64,000 nt of DNA from an uncultured Winogradskyella sp. (GTDB lineage Bacteria; Bacteroidota; Bacteroidia; Flavobacteriales; Flavobacteriaceae), in NCBI RefSeq assembly GCF_947495255.1, contig NZ_CANLYI010000001.1:1-64000 (forward strand), written 5' to 3'. The stretch's first letter is position 1; each line of letters starts with the position of its first letter. Both the position numbers and the translations under genes were made by a program. The notes under the pieces are model-generated. The model was not told where the DNA came from and did not search any database. It was given only the letters and a program-made list of their open reading frames with translations. Below, one piece after another: positions 63,505 through 64,000 of the stretch.

Positions 63505-63999
63505 CTAATTGTTAATTCCTTTTATGAGGATTTGCGATAACGAATTGGATAATTCTTCTAGATTTATGTCTTCCTTTTTAGGAATCCACATATAGAGGGA
63601 ACGCAAGGTGGTTAAGATAGAAAACATCATTACATCTGATTTAATGTCTATTATTTCACCTGAAGCTATTCCACTTTTAAGAATATTTCTAAAATCATTT
63701 TCATAATCGTCTCTTAGTTGCTGATAATAGTCTAATTTCTCTTCTAGATGCATCCAATCGTTATTTAATGATGCCATGCCGTATATATTTTGGCTAGAAA
63801 TTTTCACATGAAGTTCTATTATCTTATTTAATTTATCAATGCAATTAGCATCAGAAGATTGAATTAACTGCATACCTTCAGTAAATTCTTGTGCTAGTGA
63901 GATGATGATAGTCTTTAAAATATCTTGTTTAGATTTTATGTGATTATATAAACTAGCAGCTTTCATTCCCATTGCCTTTGCCAAATCTCGCATTGTCAC
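63505..63999 (-). CDS. TetR/AcrR family regulator, N-terminus beyond the window (partial)
   Basis: The visible part has the second half of a TetR helix-turn-helix (TMRDLAKAMGMKAASLYNHIKSKQDILKTII) and a helical ligand-binding domain ending EELSNSLSQILIKGINN. The gene runs past the window end, so the first ~20-30 residues and the start codon are missing; the M in the track is not the true start. It precedes paaE on the same strand by 68 bases. By position it is likely the repressor of the cluster, possibly released by phenylacetyl-CoA as known for PaaR-type regulators. Confidence 0.88.
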   Translation of the reverse strand: MTMRDLAKAMGMKAASLYNHIKSKQDILKTIIISLAQEFTEGMQLIQSSDANCIDKLNKIIELHVKISSQNIYGMASLNNDWMHLEEKLDYYQQLRDDYENDFRNILKSGIASGEIIDIKSDVMMFSILTTLRSLYMWIPKKEDINLEELSNSLSQILIKGINN

Positions 64000-64000
64000 A

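Noticed and set aside
50500-64000. paaK (phenylacetate-CoA ligase) within the cluster
   Set aside because: No AMP-binding ligase motif occurs in any ORF of the region; it must lie outside the window or elsewhere in the genome.

Overview
The window comes from a low-GC Bacteroidota chromosome, very probably a (marine) Flavobacteriaceae member. Evidence: SusC/SusD pairs, type IX secretion C-terminal sorting domains, Porin_10-type porin, fused alpha/beta 2-oxoacid dehydrogenase E1, DUF5522 and GDYXXLXY-type proteins, weak Shine-Dalgarno signals, several TTG starts that family alignments require, and repeated matches to the flavobacterial promoter motif TAnnTTTG. No tRNA, rRNA, CRISPR array, integrase, IS transposase or phage gene was seen. 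No gene-free stretch exceeds about 300 bases; bases 1-183 hold nothing I can support.

Layout. (a) 0.2-9.9 kb, minus strand: Porin_10 outer-membrane protein, secreted S8 protease with T9SS tail, and a SusC-SusD-lipoprotein uptake operon. (b) 10.1-24.3 kb: housekeeping and small envelope genes (rnhB, a beta-propeller-like lipoprotein, nucleoid-associated protein, DUF1275, lipB, Pmp3/YqaE, a membrane-anchored LuxR-type regulator, DUF1573, thioredoxin-like, lysS, a T9SS protein, a diheme cytochrome lipoprotein). (c) 24.4-35.1 kb: a metzincin-like zinc protease, GDYXXLXY/DUF2157 and YiaA membrane proteins, small secreted proteins, and a tight operon of PLP deaminase-like enzyme, glucosaminidase and hemL. 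(d) 35.4-44.9 kb: a 1357-residue T9SS surface protein, a tiny HExxH membrane protein, DUF5522-hutU, a DUF4136 lipoprotein, a SulP transporter with an unusual repeat insert, and a cold-shock protein.

(e) 45.0-49.7 kb: branched-chain amino/keto acid catabolism on the minus strand (E2, aminotransferase, fused E1) with a divergent Lrp/AsnC regulator. (f) 50.5-64.0 kb: a nearly complete aerobic phenylacetate (phenylacetyl-CoA) degradation cluster on the minus strand in the order TetR, paaE, A, B, C, D, G, a serine/threonine dehydratase, paaH, I, J, Z, an enoyl-CoA hydratase (paaF-like), paaY. PaaABCDE make the ring epoxide, PaaG isomerises it to the oxepin, PaaZ opens and oxidises it, and the hydratase/dehydrogenase/thiolase set finishes beta-oxidation to acetyl-CoA and succinyl-CoA. 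Phenylacetate-CoA ligase (paaK) is not in the window. Regions e and f both feed amino-acid-derived carbon into central metabolism.

The most unusual feature is not a gene. In regions e and f every spacer between adjacent genes longer than 2 nt, except the two regulator-adjacent promoter spacers, carries at least one short palindromic, hairpin-forming or low-complexity repeat. They fall into several recurring families, and one family member lies in frame inside the E2 linker. Other points worth attention are a PaaZ with an extra C-terminal DinB-like domain, four perfectly spaced 17-residue repeats inserted in the SulP transporter, and an 18-bp palindrome placed as an operator between the paaE promoter box and start codon.
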